From contig JASBSU010000037.1 of the NCBI GenBank assembly GCA_030148725.1, forward strand, positions 92,417 through 156,416: a DNA stretch of 64,000 nucleotides, written 5' to 3'. The notes beneath the pieces are model-generated. The model searched no databases and was not told where the DNA came from. It saw only the letters and a program-made list of their open reading frames with translations. Made by a program: the position numbers and the translations under genes. Positions 39,738-48,270 of this stretch are shown piece by piece (position 1 is the stretch's first letter; every line of letters starts with the position of its first letter). Source of the stretch: Hyphomicrobium sp. GTDB taxonomy: Bacteria > Pseudomonadota > Alphaproteobacteria > Rhizobiales > Hyphomicrobiaceae.

Positions 39738-40730
39738 ATGACCGGTCAGCCGGCTCCCGCCCCGCATCTCATCGAGGCCCGCGCGGAAGCTTGGCCGCTC
39801 GCCAAGCCGTTCGTGATCGCACGCGGCGCCAAGACCGAGGCGCATGTGGTGGTCGCGTACGTCGCTGCCGGCGACCACTCCGGCCGCGGCGAGGCAGTCC
39901 CCTACGCACGCTATGGCGAGACGGTCGGGGCCGCGGTTGCGGCGCTTCAGCAGTTATCCGGCCCTCTGACGCGTGAACGCCTGCCCGACCTTCTCCCGGC
40001 TGGCGCCGCCCGGAACGCGCTCGATTGCGCGCTGTGGGACTTGGAGGCCAAGCAGGCTGGGAAGCGGGCTTTCGAGCTGGCCGGATTGCCCGCGCCGCAG
40101 CCGGCGATGACCTGCTACACGATCAGCCTCGGCTCTCCCGATCAGATGGCCGCAGACGCCAAAGCCGCGGCGCATCTGAAATTGCTCAAGCTCAAGCTGG
40201 GCGGAGACGGCGACGATGTCCGCATGGCGGCCGTTCGTGCTGCTCGTCCGGACGCACGCCTTGTCGCCGACGCGAACGAAGCCTGGCGGCCGGACCAATT
40301 GGCCGCGTTCCTGGCGTCGGCGCGCGATTCGGGCGTCGAACTGGTCGAACAGCCCCTGCCGGCGGGGGAAGACGATGCTTTGCGGCACGTCGATCGCGTG
40401 GTGCCCGTCTGTGCTGATGAGAGCGCCCACACCAGCGCCGATCTCGCGACACTGGCCGATCGCTATGACGCCGTGAACATCAAGCTCGACAAGACGGGTG
40501 GCCTCACCGAGGCGCTGGCGCTGGCGCAAGCCGCGCGCGCGCAAGGCTTCCGGATCATGATCGGCTCGATGGTTGCGACCTCGCTCGCGGCCGCTCCGGC
40601 AATGCTGCTGTCCGGATTTGCCGACTGGGTGGACCTGGACGGCCCTCTGTTGCTGGCGCGGGACCGGGATCCACCGCTCGACATCGTCGATGGATGGATC
40701 AGTCCACCGTCGGCTGAGTTGTGGGGCTAA
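39738..40730 (+). CDS. L-Ala-D/L-Glu-type dipeptide epimerase (enolase superfamily)
   Basis: 330 residues. Active-site elements of the muconate-lactonising subgroup are visible: LKLKLGG (general base Lys), VADANEAW, VELVEQPLP and VCADESAH as metal-binding Asp/Glu, and NIKLDKTGGLTEAL (second Lys). MLE-subgroup epimerases of this size with a SMVATSLAAAPAM C-terminal barrel end usually convert L-Ala-D-Glu to L-Ala-L-Glu in murein peptide recycling. Substrate is inferred, not shown. It starts 8 bp after the coiled-coil gene and overlaps the convergent MFS gene by 32 bp. Confidence 0.85.
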   Translation: MTGQPAPAPHLIEARAEAWPLAKPFVIARGAKTEAHVVVAYVAAGDHSGRGEAVPYARYGETVGAAVAALQQLSGPLTRERLPDLLPAGAARNALDCALWDLEAKQAGKRAFELAGLPAPQPAMTCYTISLGSPDQMAADAKAAAHLKLLKLKLGGDGDDVRMAAVRAARPDARLVADANEAWRPDQLAAFLASARDSGVELVEQPLPAGEDDALRHVDRVVPVCADESAHTSADLATLADRYDAVNIKLDKTGGLTEALALAQAARAQGFRIMIGSMVATSLAAAPAMLLSGFADWVDLDGPLLLARDRDPPLDIVDGWISPPSAELWG

Positions 40731-41967
40731 CCGGGGAACGCGCTCCAGCGGCCTCCTCCCACAAGGTATGTCCGTTCCAGCCCCTGAGCAGCGCCACGCT
40801 CGCCGCGAGCCCTGCCGCTGCGACGGCCGCCGGCACCAGGAAGACCAGCCCTCCGACCTGACGATAGATCGCGCCCGAGATCAGGCCGACGATGCCGAGC
40901 ATCAGTCCGGCGGCGATCGTCGAATAGAATGCCTGGGCGGTTCCCATCGCGGTGTGGGGCACGGCGCGGGAGATGAACAGGATGGCGCCGAGGTGGGAGG
41001 CGCCGTAGGTCAGGGCGTGAAGCACCTGCAGCGGCACCAGGAGGTAGAGCGGCGGGTCGAACGCCGTCGCCGTCCAGCGCAGCACCGACGCAGCGGCACC
41101 GAGCGCGATGAGCTGCACGGGACCCAGGACCCTGACCACGGGCCCGGAGAAGGCGAACAGCAAGACCTCGGCGAAAACGCCGATCGCCCACAGCGTGCCG
41201 ACCCATGCCGCGGGCATGCCCTGCGACTGCCAGTAGAGCGCGCCGAATGTGTAGAACGTCGCGTGCGCGCCGTGGATGCAGCCGATGGCGATCAGGAACA
41301 GCACGAAGAGGCGCGAGCCGAGGAGCTGTGCCGGCGACGACGACTTCCAGTCGATGCGCGGTCCCCTAACCGCGGGCGCTCGACCCGTTGCCGGCTTGGG
41401 CAGGGCCAGCGCGGCGGCGATGGTGAGGACGACCCCGCAGGCGATCATCCAGAGCGCAGAGCCGCCGCCGAGCGCCTCGATCGCGATGCCGCCAAGGAAG
41501 TTGGCGACGATAAAGGTTACCGAGCCCCACAACCGCATGCGTCCGTAGTCGAGGCCGTCGGTTCGTACCGCGCGCACGGCCACGGTCTCGATCAGAGGGA
41601 CCATCGTGCCGTTGGCGAGCAGGAAGATGACGCCCAGGGCAAGGATGGGCCAATAGCCCGAGGCGAAACCCAGTCCGAGGGTCATCGCCAGGGCGCTGCA
41701 CGCAAGGCCAGTGATCACGAGGCGGTAGTCGCCCAGCCGGTCGGCCAGGAGGGAGATTCCCGGCGTCACGAGAATGCGGATGAACAGTGGTGCGGCTGTG
41801 ACGGTCGAGATCTGCAACGGCTCGAGGCCGCGGGCGTGCAGCCAGACCGGGAAGTAAGGGACGACGATGCCGTACGAAAGGAACAGCGCGGCAAAGAACG
41901 CGGCGATGCGCATGCCGAGTGCGCCGCTCGTTGGTCCGCTGCCGAGAAGTAAGTTGCGAGCGCGCAT
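40699..41967 (-). CDS. MFS transporter (MFS_1-like, HcaT/nucleoside-permease type)
   Basis: 422 residues from the ATG at 41967, with about 12 membrane helices; the family start is seen in AFFAALFLSYGIVVPYFPVWLHARGL, followed by the MFS loop LLADRLGDYRLV and DYGRMRLWGSVTFIVANFLGG. These features match the 3-phenylpropionate (HcaT) / LacY-like branch. The substrate is unknown. The open frame extends 80 codons upstream without membrane character, so that part was excluded. Its tail overlaps the dipeptide epimerase by 32 bp. Confidence 0.85.
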   Translation of the reverse strand: MRARNLLLGSGPTSGALGMRIAAFFAALFLSYGIVVPYFPVWLHARGLEPLQISTVTAAPLFIRILVTPGISLLADRLGDYRLVITGLACSALAMTLGLGFASGYWPILALGVIFLLANGTMVPLIETVAVRAVRTDGLDYGRMRLWGSVTFIVANFLGGIAIEALGGGSALWMIACGVVLTIAAALALPKPATGRAPAVRGPRIDWKSSSPAQLLGSRLFVLFLIAIGCIHGAHATFYTFGALYWQSQGMPAAWVGTLWAIGVFAEVLLFAFSGPVVRVLGPVQLIALGAAASVLRWTATAFDPPLYLLVPLQVLHALTYGASHLGAILFISRAVPHTAMGTAQAFYSTIAAGLMLGIVGLISGAIYRQVGGLVFLVPAAVAAAGLAASVALLRGWNGHTLWEEAAGARSPVSPTTQPTVD

Positions 41968-42055
41968 GTGTTGGCCGAAGCGTACCGGGGAACCGAGCCG
42001 ATGGGCGGTTCTAGTCGATCGTCTGCGCGGCTGAAATGGCGGCTCGCACCCGCCC

Positions 42056-42089
42056 AAAAAGAAACCGGTCCGGAAGGTCCGGACCGGTT
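42056..42089 (-). terminator. intrinsic terminator downstream of ccdA-thiD
   Basis: On the minus strand a 9-bp stem AACCGGTCC / GGACCGGTT is followed by TCTTTTT. It lies about 190 nt past the thiD stop and 90 nt before the MFS start, separating the two transcripts. Confidence 0.8.
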
Positions 42090-42276
42090 CTTCAGCCAAG
42101 TCGGGTGGCGCCCCTAATCGCCGGCCCGACGCTCCCCCCGGAGCTTGAAAACGACGCCGCAGCATCGCGTTGGGCAAATTTGTTGCAGAACCTCGGGCTG
42201 CCTGCAAGAGGGCAGAACAACATTCAGCTAACGTCGGTGCAGCCGCGCAACACGCCGTCAGGATGGACGTGTGCGG

Positions 42277-43107
42277 TCAGAATTTGATCAGTCGGCTGAT
42301 GGCATACAAATGATCGACGGGTCCGGAGCCTCCACCGAGTTGCTGCTGGCTCGCCGACACCAATGCTTCGTGTACGAATTTTTTCGCCAGTTGAACTGCA
42401 TCTGCGAGGCTTTCTCCGCGCGCCAGATAGGCGGCGATGGCGGCCGACAGCGTGCATCCCGTGCCATGTGTATTGCGCGTTGCGACGCGCGGGCGGACGA
42501 TGCGCAGCGCGGACGTTTGATCGCTGACGAGAATGTCGACGGCATCGGCTCCCTCACCGTGCCCGCCCTTGATGAGCACAGCTTTCGGGCCGAGCGCCAG
42601 CAGCGCGCGCGCTTGCGATTCCATCTCGGATTCGCTTACAGCGATTGATGCCGACAGCAGGGTTGCAGCTTCGGCGAGGTTTGGCGTTATCAGGTCCGCC
42701 AGCGGAAGCAGCACGTCGCGAACGGCGTCGACGGCATCGTGCTCGAGCAGCAGGTCTCCGCTGGTTGCGACCATGACCGGATCGACGACAAGCGGATGCA
42801 GATCATGCCGACGCACACCTTCCGCGACGGCGAGCACGGTCGCGCGATCATTCAACATGCCGGTTTTGGTCGCGCCGATGTTCAGATCGCTCGCGACGGC
42901 GTCGATCTGCTCGGCAACGAAGTGCGGTGGCACGGCATGGATTGCTGTCACGCCGCGCGTGTTCTGCGCGGTGAGCGCCGTGAGCACGCTGGCGCCATAG
43001 ACGCCCAGCGCGGTGAAGGTTTTCAAGTCGGCCTGAATGCCGGCGCCACCGGATGAATCGGAGCCGGCGATCGTCAATGCGATGGGCGGGGTAACGGCGC
43101 CGGACAT
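42277..43107 (-). CDS. thiD: hydroxymethylpyrimidine/phosphomethylpyrimidine kinase
   Basis: 276 residues. Phosphorylates HMP and HMP-P in thiamine synthesis. Ribokinase-like landmarks: ALTIAGSDSSGGAGIQADLKTF at the N-terminus, TALTAQNTRGV, KTGML, VVDPVMVATSGDLLL, LITPNLAEAATLL, and the anion-hole/catalytic motif NTHGTGCTLSAAIAA. Length is canonical. It starts 12 bp after ccdA and so shares its transcript; the link between thiamine and CcdA is not obvious. Confidence 0.96.
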   Translation of the reverse strand: MSGAVTPPIALTIAGSDSSGGAGIQADLKTFTALGVYGASVLTALTAQNTRGVTAIHAVPPHFVAEQIDAVASDLNIGATKTGMLNDRATVLAVAEGVRRHDLHPLVVDPVMVATSGDLLLEHDAVDAVRDVLLPLADLITPNLAEAATLLSASIAVSESEMESQARALLALGPKAVLIKGGHGEGADAVDILVSDQTSALRIVRPRVATRNTHGTGCTLSAAIAAYLARGESLADAVQLAKKFVHEALVSASQQQLGGGSGPVDHLYAISRLIKF

Positions 43108-43119
43108 GTGCGTTCCGTA

Positions 43120-43923
43120 TTACTGCTGCGGCGTACCGCGCTGCATGATCTGCGAGCCGAGATCCTTAGGCGTCACGATCTCCTCGATGCGCGTCAGCGC
43201 CGGGAAGCGATCCAGCATCCAGCTTCCGAACCAGTTGATCGAGCCGGTGAAGAACAGGATGCCCGTCAGCACGAGGAACGCGCCCATGGCCTTCTCGACC
43301 TTGTCGAGGTGGCGGCGGAAGCGCTGCATGAAGCCGAGGAATGGACGCATGGCGACGGCGGCCAGGATGAAGGGGATGCCGAGGCCGAGCGAGTATACGA
43401 ACAACAGCTTCACGCCGGTCGTCAGGCTGCCTTCGTTGGCGGCCAATGCCAGCACGGTCGCCAGCACGGGACCGATACATGGCGTCCAGCCGAAAGCGAA
43501 AGCCAGGCCGATGACGTAGGAGCCGATATAGCTGACGCCGTGATGGTGGTCGTGGTGGTAGCGCGCCTCCTTGTAGAAGAGGTTCACGCGGAAGAGGCCG
43601 AGGAAGTGCAGGCCGAAAAGGATGATCACCAGGCCGGCGACAATCTCCAACTCGCGCTTGTAGCTCTGGATGAACTGCCCGGCGAGCGAGGCGCCGGCGC
43701 CGAGGCTGACGAACACCGTGGTGAAGCCGAGGACGAAGAGCAGCGCCGCGACGATCACCCGTTGCCAGACGTGCTTGGGCACGCCGCCCTCGGCCGTGAA
43801 CTCGTCGATGGTGGTACCACCGAGGTAGCTCAGGTACGGCGGCACGAGCGGCAGCACGCACGGCGACAGAAAGCTCACCAGCCCTGCGAGGGCCACGCCG
43901 AGATAGATCTGCAGTTCGCCCAT
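43120..43923 (-). CDS. ccdA: cytochrome c biogenesis / thiol-disulfide transporter CcdA
   Basis: 267 residues, six membrane helices. The two redox Cys lie in GLVSFLSPCVLPLVPPYLSYLGG (helix 1) and FGWTPCIGPVLATVLALA (helix 4), as in CcdA/DsbD-beta. It moves reducing power from cytoplasmic thioredoxin to periplasmic thiol proteins for cytochrome c maturation. An HHDHHHG-type His-rich loop (YHHDHHHGVSYIG) between helices 3 and 4 is unusual. First gene of a ccdA-thiD operon. Confidence 0.93.
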   Translation of the reverse strand: MGELQIYLGVALAGLVSFLSPCVLPLVPPYLSYLGGTTIDEFTAEGGVPKHVWQRVIVAALLFVLGFTTVFVSLGAGASLAGQFIQSYKRELEIVAGLVIILFGLHFLGLFRVNLFYKEARYHHDHHHGVSYIGSYVIGLAFAFGWTPCIGPVLATVLALAANEGSLTTGVKLLFVYSLGLGIPFILAAVAMRPFLGFMQRFRRHLDKVEKAMGAFLVLTGILFFTGSINWFGSWMLDRFPALTRIEEIVTPKDLGSQIMQRGTPQQ

Positions 43924-43995
43924 GCGGAAGCCTTCAACACCAGCCTACCAGTTACGTCCGGCGGTCGCCGAACGTTACCGTGCAGGCATTAACGC

Positions 43996-45204
43996 TCAGC
44001 TCTGCGCCTTCACGAGGGCGGCGACGCCCGGAAGCTCGCGGCCTTCCAGCCACTCCAGGAAGGCGCCGCCAGCCGTCGAGACGTACGTGAAATCCTGCGT
44101 GACGCCAGCCGCGTTGAGGGCGGCCACGGTGTCGCCGCCGCCGGCCACCGTCGTCAGCGTGCCTTCTTTGGTCAGCTTTGCCGCTTCGCGCGCCAGCGCG
44201 AATGTGCCCTCGCCAAACGGCGGGATCTCGAACGCGCCGAGCGGGCCGTTCCAGAGCAGCGTCCGGCACTCCTTGAGAACGTCCGTCATGTGGGCCACGG
44301 ATTTGGGGCCGACGTCGAGGATCATGGAGTCGCTCGGGACGGCGAGCGTCGGCACGACGGCGGTGGCGACTGCGCTCTTGAACTCGCGAGCGATGACCGC
44401 ATCCTCGGGCAGCACGACCGCGCAGCCTGTCGCCTTTGCTGCGGTCATGATCTCGCGTGCGGTTTCGAGCATGTCGGGTTCGGCCAGCGATTTGCCGACA
44501 TCGACCCCGTGCGACATCAGGAAGGTGTTGGCCATGCCGCCGCCGATGATCAGCTTGTCGACCTTACCAATGAGGTGCTTCAGGATCGGGATCTTGGAGG
44601 ACACCTTGGCGCCGCCGACAAGCGCGGCGACGGGGCGTTGCGGCGCGTCGAGCACGGCGCGCAGGGCGCCAATCTCCTCGAGCATCAGCGGTCCAGCAAA
44701 GGCTGGCAGCAAGCGCGCCAAACCTTCCGTCGAAGCATGTGCGCGGTGCGCCGCCGAGAACGCGTCGTTGACGTAGACGTCGCCGGAACGCGCGAGCGCG
44801 GCGGCAAACTGCGCGTCGTTCTTCTCCTCGCCCTTGTGGAAGCGAAGGTTCTCCAGAACGGCGATGTCGCCCGGGGCGAGCGCCGCAACCTTGGCCTCGA
44901 CGTCCGAGCCGATGCAGTCCGGAATGAAAACGACGCCGCGTCCGAGCAACTCTGACAACTTCGCGGCAACGGGGGCGAGGCTCATCGACGGGTCCGGGCC
45001 GTCCTTGGGGCGGCCGAAGTGCGAGATCACAACCACACGCGCGCCGCGCGCCGAGAGATCCTTGATGCCGGCTAGAATGCGTTCGAGGCGCGTTGCGTCC
45101 GTTACGACCCCGTCCGCCGTCGGAACGTTGAGATCGGCGCGCACGATGACGCGCTTACCCGAGATGTCTGCGTCGGAGATCGACTTGAGCTTCGTCAGAT
45201 CCAT
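43996..45204 (-). CDS. pgk: phosphoglycerate kinase
   Basis: 402 residues. Glycolytic/Calvin-cycle enzyme interconverting 1,3-bisphosphoglycerate and 3-phosphoglycerate. RVIVRADLNVPTADG and SHFGRPKD give the N-domain substrate site; MLEEIGALRAVL, KVSSKIPILKHL, NTFLM and GGGDTVAALNAAGV give the nucleotide site. Canonical length. It begins 10 bp after the transketolase stop, so tkt and pgk are co-transcribed. The gap gene that usually lies between them is missing here. Confidence 0.97.
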   Translation of the reverse strand: MDLTKLKSISDADISGKRVIVRADLNVPTADGVVTDATRLERILAGIKDLSARGARVVVISHFGRPKDGPDPSMSLAPVAAKLSELLGRGVVFIPDCIGSDVEAKVAALAPGDIAVLENLRFHKGEEKNDAQFAAALARSGDVYVNDAFSAAHRAHASTEGLARLLPAFAGPLMLEEIGALRAVLDAPQRPVAALVGGAKVSSKIPILKHLIGKVDKLIIGGGMANTFLMSHGVDVGKSLAEPDMLETAREIMTAAKATGCAVVLPEDAVIAREFKSAVATAVVPTLAVPSDSMILDVGPKSVAHMTDVLKECRTLLWNGPLGAFEIPPFGEGTFALAREAAKLTKEGTLTTVAGGGDTVAALNAAGVTQDFTYVSTAGGAFLEWLEGRELPGVAALVKAQS

Positions 45205-45214
45205 TCGAATGAGC

Positions 45215-47230
45215 TCACTTCTTCACGAGGCTGCGGGCGGCTTCTGCGACCGCGTCGGCGGTCACGCCGAAATGGGCGTAGAGCTTCGGGGCGGGCGCCG
45301 AGGCGCCGAAGTCTGACATGCCGACGAAGCGGCCATGATCGCCGAGCCACTCGTGCCAGCTCTGCGCGATGCCCGCCTCCACGGCGACGCGCGGCTTATC
45401 GCCGAGCACCTTGGCGCGATAGGCGGCGTCCTGGGCGCGGAACAGCTCCATCGAGGGCATGGAGACCACGGCGGCCTTGATGCCCTCGCCAGCAAGCTTC
45501 TTGGCCGCTTCGGCCGCCAGCGCCAGTTCCGACCCGGTGCCGATGAGCGTCACGTCGCGCCCACCTTCCGGCTCGGCGAGCACATAAGCGCCCTTGGCCG
45601 ACAGATTTTCTGAAGATGCCGTCTTGCGCAGGTTCTCGACCGCCTGACGCGACAGCGCGAGGACGGTCGGGTTCTTGTCGTGCTTCAGCGCGATTTCCCA
45701 GCACTCCAAAGTCTCCTGGCCCTCGGCGGGACGCAGCACGAGCAGGTGCGGTATGGCGCGCAGGGCGGAGAGATGCTCGACGGGCTGATGTGTGGGGCCG
45801 TCCTCGCCGAGGCCGATCGAATCGTGCGTCAACACGTGAATGACGCGCTGGCGCATCAGGGCCGCGAGACGGATCGAAGGGCGGCAGTAGTCGGAGAAGA
45901 CGAGGAAGCCGCCGCCGTAAGGAATGAGACCGCCCGAAAGCGCGATGCCGTTCATGGCGGCAGCCATGCCGTGCTCGCGCACGCCGTAGTGAATGTAGTT
46001 GCCGGTGAACGAGCCGCGCGCAACCGGCACGTGCTCCTTGGTGCGCGTGCCGTTGGAGCCGGTGAGGTCGGCGGAACCACCGATCAGCTCGGGGAGCACG
46101 GGCAAAATCTTCTCGAGCGCGAGCTGCGACCAGACGCGTGTCGCCTTCTTGGACTCATCGGCTGCGAATGCGGCCTTGGCGTCCGCGATGGCCTTCTCGA
46201 CCGCCGCAAGCTTGCTGGCGCCAGCCGGCAGCGCCAACGCGTCGGCGGCCACTTTGCCGGCCTTGTCGAGTTTCTGCTTCCAGGCAGCACGCTCCTTGGC
46301 GGCGCGCTGGCCGGCACTGCGCCATGCCAACAATACCGGCTCGGGAATTTCGAACGGCGCGTGCGGCCAACCGAGCTTCTCGCGCGTGCCTTTGATCTCT
46401 TCCTCACCGAGCGGCTCGCCGTGAGTCGAGGATTTGCCCGCCTTGGTCGGTGCGCCGTAGCCGATGGTCGTCTTGCAGGCGATGAGCCAGGGCTTGGAGG
46501 AGTCTGCACGTGCGACCTGCAGTGCCGCGGAGATTGCCGCCGGGTCGTGCCCATCGACGGCAACGGCGTTCCAGCCCGACGCCTTGAAGCGCGCGAGCTG
46601 GTCATCATTGACTGTGAGCGATGTCGGGCCGTCGATCGAGATGCCGTTGTCGTCGAAGAGGACGATCAGCTTGCCGAGGCCGAGATGGCCGGCGAGAGAG
46701 ATCGCCTCGTGGCTGATGCCCTCCATGAGGCAGCCGTCGCCGGCAATCACGTAAGTGTGGTGGTTGACGATGTCGTCGCCGAGGCGGGCGTTGAGCAGCC
46801 GCTCCGACAGCGCCATGCCGACGGCATTGGCGATGCCCTGCCCGAGTGGGCCGGTGGTCGTCTCGATGCCCGGCGCGTGGCCGAACTCCGGGTGGCCGGC
46901 CGTCTTGGCGCCAAGCTGGCGGAAGCGCTTCAGTTCGGCGACGTCCATGCCGGGATAGCCGGTGAGATAGAGCAGCGAATAGAGGAGCATCGAGCCGTGG
47001 CCGGCGGACAGCACGAAGCGATCGCGGTTGGGCCACTGCGGGTCGGCGGCGTCGAAGCGCAGCGCCTCACGGAAGAGCACCGTTGCGGCGTCGGCCATGC
47101 CCATCGGCATACCGGGGTGGCCGGACTTGGCGGACTGCACGGCGTCCATCGCGAGAGCGCGAATGGCATTGGCCATGTCGTTGTGGCTGACCGCCTCGGC
47201 ATCGGTGGTGGTCTGGCGCGCCTCGGTCAT
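45215..47230 (-). CDS. tkt: transketolase
   Basis: 671 residues. ThDP-dependent transfer of two-carbon units in the pentose-phosphate pathway. The N-terminal [21 protein letters not shown], the ThDP motif [41 protein letters not shown] and the C-terminal [15 protein letters not shown] are all present. Length is canonical. AAGGA lies 8 bases before the ATG. It heads the tkt-pgk operon. The 133-bp gap to the PfkB kinase stop contains no other gene. Confidence 0.97.
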   Translation of the reverse strand: MTEARQTTTDAEAVSHNDMANAIRALAMDAVQSAKSGHPGMPMGMADAATVLFREALRFDAADPQWPNRDRFVLSAGHGSMLLYSLLYLTGYPGMDVAELKRFRQLGAKTAGHPEFGHAPGIETTTGPLGQGIANAVGMALSERLLNARLGDDIVNHHTYVIAGDGCLMEGISHEAISLAGHLGLGKLIVLFDDNGISIDGPTSLTVNDDQLARFKASGWNAVAVDGHDPAAISAALQVARADSSKPWLIACKTTIGYGAPTKAGKSSTHGEPLGEEEIKGTREKLGWPHAPFEIPEPVLLAWRSAGQRAAKERAAWKQKLDKAGKVAADALALPAGASKLAAVEKAIADAKAAFAADESKKATRVWSQLALEKILPVLPELIGGSADLTGSNGTRTKEHVPVARGSFTGNYIHYGVREHGMAAAMNGIALSGGLIPYGGGFLVFSDYCRPSIRLAALMRQRVIHVLTHDSIGLGEDGPTHQPVEHLSALRAIPHLLVLRPAEGQETLECWEIALKHDKNPTVLALSRQAVENLRKTASSENLSAKGAYVLAEPEGGRDVTLIGTGSELALAAEAAKKLAGEGIKAAVVSMPSMELFRAQDAAYRAKVLGDKPRVAVEAGIAQSWHEWLGDHGRFVGMSDFGASAPAPKLYAHFGVTADAVAEAARSLVKK

Positions 47231-47364
47231 CGATCATTCCTTAGCTGGGGTCCACCGAGGCTGTGCCCGGGGCCTGCATGTCCATGCGTGTTCCCGGGCA
47301 CGTTTAACGAGACGACCCGCCCCCGTCCATGCCTCGGACCTCCTTTGGACGGCGGGATTCGGCC

Positions 47365-48270
47365 TCAATCCACACGCGCGGCGAGAAATTCCTCGACCTC
47401 AGCGAGGGTTGGCAGCCCAGCCCGGGCTCCGAGCCGGCGACATTTGAGCGCTGCGGTGGCCGCCGCGATGCGGGCGCAGTCTTTTGCGGCATATCCGTTT
47501 GCGAGCGCCCAGGTGAAGGCGCCGTGGAATGCGTCGCCCGCGCCGGTCGTATCGACGACCTCGGCGGCGAACCCTGGCTGGTGTCCACCCTGCCCGTTTT
47601 GGGCAAGCCAGGAATAACCTTTTGCTCCGCGCGTGACCCCGGCATGGCGGACACCGGTTGCCAGGACGCTTTCGAGCTGAGTGTGCTCGTCGAGACCGGG
47701 GGCAAAGGCTTCGAGCGCCGGCTCGGAGAAAATCGCATAGTCGGCGAGCGCCAGGAACTCGGCCATCAACCCACCACCGCCGAGGTCGGCGTCGAGCAGC
47801 GTCGGGACGCCGTGCGCCCGGGCTTCGGTGAAGGCTGCTCTCGTACCCTCTACCCAGCGCAGATCGCTCAGGACTGCGGCGGCATCCTTGATGCGCTCCA
47901 GCGGAAGCCAGGCGGCGTCCATGGGCATGGCGTGGTCGCGCTCGCCGATGATGAGGCGCTCGCCGTTCGCATCGACGATGACTGCCGAGGTCGACGAGCG
48001 CGCGTGCTCATATGTGCGCACGAACTCGATGTCGACGCCGTCGGCCGCCAGGAACTTATGGATGCGCTCTCCAGCACTGTCGCCGCCGGTGCGGCTCCAC
48101 AGAGCGACCTCACCGCCCAGCCGTGCGATGGCTGCCGCTGCATTGGCTGCCATGCCGCCACCGCTTTCCAGGTGCTCCAGCGAGCGCACCTTGGTTGGCT
48201 CAGGCGGAAACGCCTCGATGCGATACACATAGTCGAGCGCCGCATGGCCGACGCAGATGACCGGCTTCAC
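47365..48270 (-). CDS. PfkB-family sugar kinase
   Basis: 301 residues. Ribokinase-like fold with the N-terminal signature ESGGGMAANAAAAIARLGG and the C-terminal catalytic motif VDTTGAGDAFHGAFTWALANG. The family phosphorylates sugars, nucleosides or aminosugars. The pattern is closest to the ribokinase/sulfofructose-kinase group, but the substrate cannot be assigned. The GTG start overlaps the antiporter stop as GTGA, which implies translational coupling with the CPA2 antiporter. Confidence 0.9.
   Translation of the reverse strand: MKPVICVGHAALDYVYRIEAFPPEPTKVRSLEHLESGGGMAANAAAAIARLGGEVALWSRTGGDSAGERIHKFLAADGVDIEFVRTYEHARSSTSAVIVDANGERLIIGERDHAMPMDAAWLPLERIKDAAAVLSDLRWVEGTRAAFTEARAHGVPTLLDADLGGGGLMAEFLALADYAIFSEPALEAFAPGLDEHTQLESVLATGVRHAGVTRGAKGYSWLAQNGQGGHQPGFAAEVVDTTGAGDAFHGAFTWALANGYAAKDCARIAAATAALKCRRLGARAGLPTLAEVEEFLAARVD

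Noticed and set aside
41968..42207. 80-residue N-terminal extension of the MFS gene
   Set aside because: Arg/Pro-rich, no membrane character, and it runs through the terminator of the ccdA-thiD operon, so the start at 41967 was used.
45680..47617. 645-residue plus-strand open frame
   Set aside because: Antisense to transketolase and the kinase end; typical high-GC shadow frame.
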